From Paralvinella palmiformis (lineage: Eukaryota; Annelida; Polychaeta; Terebellida; Alvinellidae), in NCBI GenBank assembly GCA_025642065.1, contig JAODUP010000275.1:124001-188000 (forward strand): a stretch of DNA of 64,000 nt. The letters run 5' to 3'. Under the pieces are notes generated by a model. That model was not told where the DNA came from and ran no database searches. It saw nothing but the letters and a program-made list of their open reading frames with translations. Both the position numbers and the translations under genes were made by a program. This document shows positions 63,931 to 64,000 of this stretch, in pieces (within the stretch, counting starts at the first letter, position 1; each line of letters starts with the position of its first letter).

Positions 63931-64000
63931 CATGTATATGTACACACATATAGACAACCACAGCATGAAAGTATCTAACTGAATCATCTGAATTATAACT

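Overview
This window looks like nuclear DNA of a repeat-rich marine invertebrate, most likely a mollusc or another lophotrochozoan. The evidence is spliced genes with GT/AG introns, tRNA-derived SINEs, LINEs of the CR1/L2 and I/Nimb types, hAT and ISL2EU-type DNA transposons, and very abundant (TA)n, (TG)n and tetranucleotide microsatellites. No species marker is present, so the phylum is an inference. Most open reading frames over 60 codons here are chance frames across microsatellites or shadows.

Layout. 1-4.4 kb: non-coding repeats, including a tandem duplication and hairpin elements with (TA)n loops. 4.7-6.6 kb: a 5'-truncated LINE on the minus strand. 7.5-10.9 kb: a decayed two-gene ISL2EU-like transposon with a THAP/HTH transposase gene on plus (DDE domain missing) and a convergent SAP-SWIM-YqaJ nuclease gene on minus. 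11.1-13.7 kb: two tRNA SINEs and a hAT fragment. 13.7-20.2 kb and 30.6-35.1 kb: a duplicated block, each copy holding one three-exon minus-strand gene for a small type I membrane protein with a single six-cysteine module spaced like the BCMA/TACI modules of the TNF-receptor family. The 34-35 kb copy is intact. The 17-20 kb copy keeps every splice junction but has one UGA codon at a module cysteine. 21.4-24.0 kb: a SINE/LINE cluster in which the SINE tail motif is also found next to an I-type LINE fragment. 26-29.9 kb: a FLYWCH fragment and a decayed CR1-like LINE. 35.7-38.8 kb: an unidentified repeat, a decayed hAT transposase and another SINE.

44.4-59.8 kb holds the one large conserved host gene: the last nine recognisable coding exons (about 1046 residues) of a BLTP3 (UHRF1BP1/UHRF1BP1L, SHIP164) bridge-like lipid-transfer protein on the minus strand. 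All exon phases agree and the C-terminal coiled coil and stop are present. One intron appears to use a GC donor. The N-terminal exons were not found in 59.8-64 kb and probably lie beyond the window. Its introns carry a 590-bp repeat, two tRNA SINEs, a perfect 85-bp hAT-type MITE with 8-bp target duplications, minisatellites and a 190-bp GTGA array.

Apart from the BLTP3 gene and the two receptor-like genes, everything recognisable is mobile DNA or its debris.
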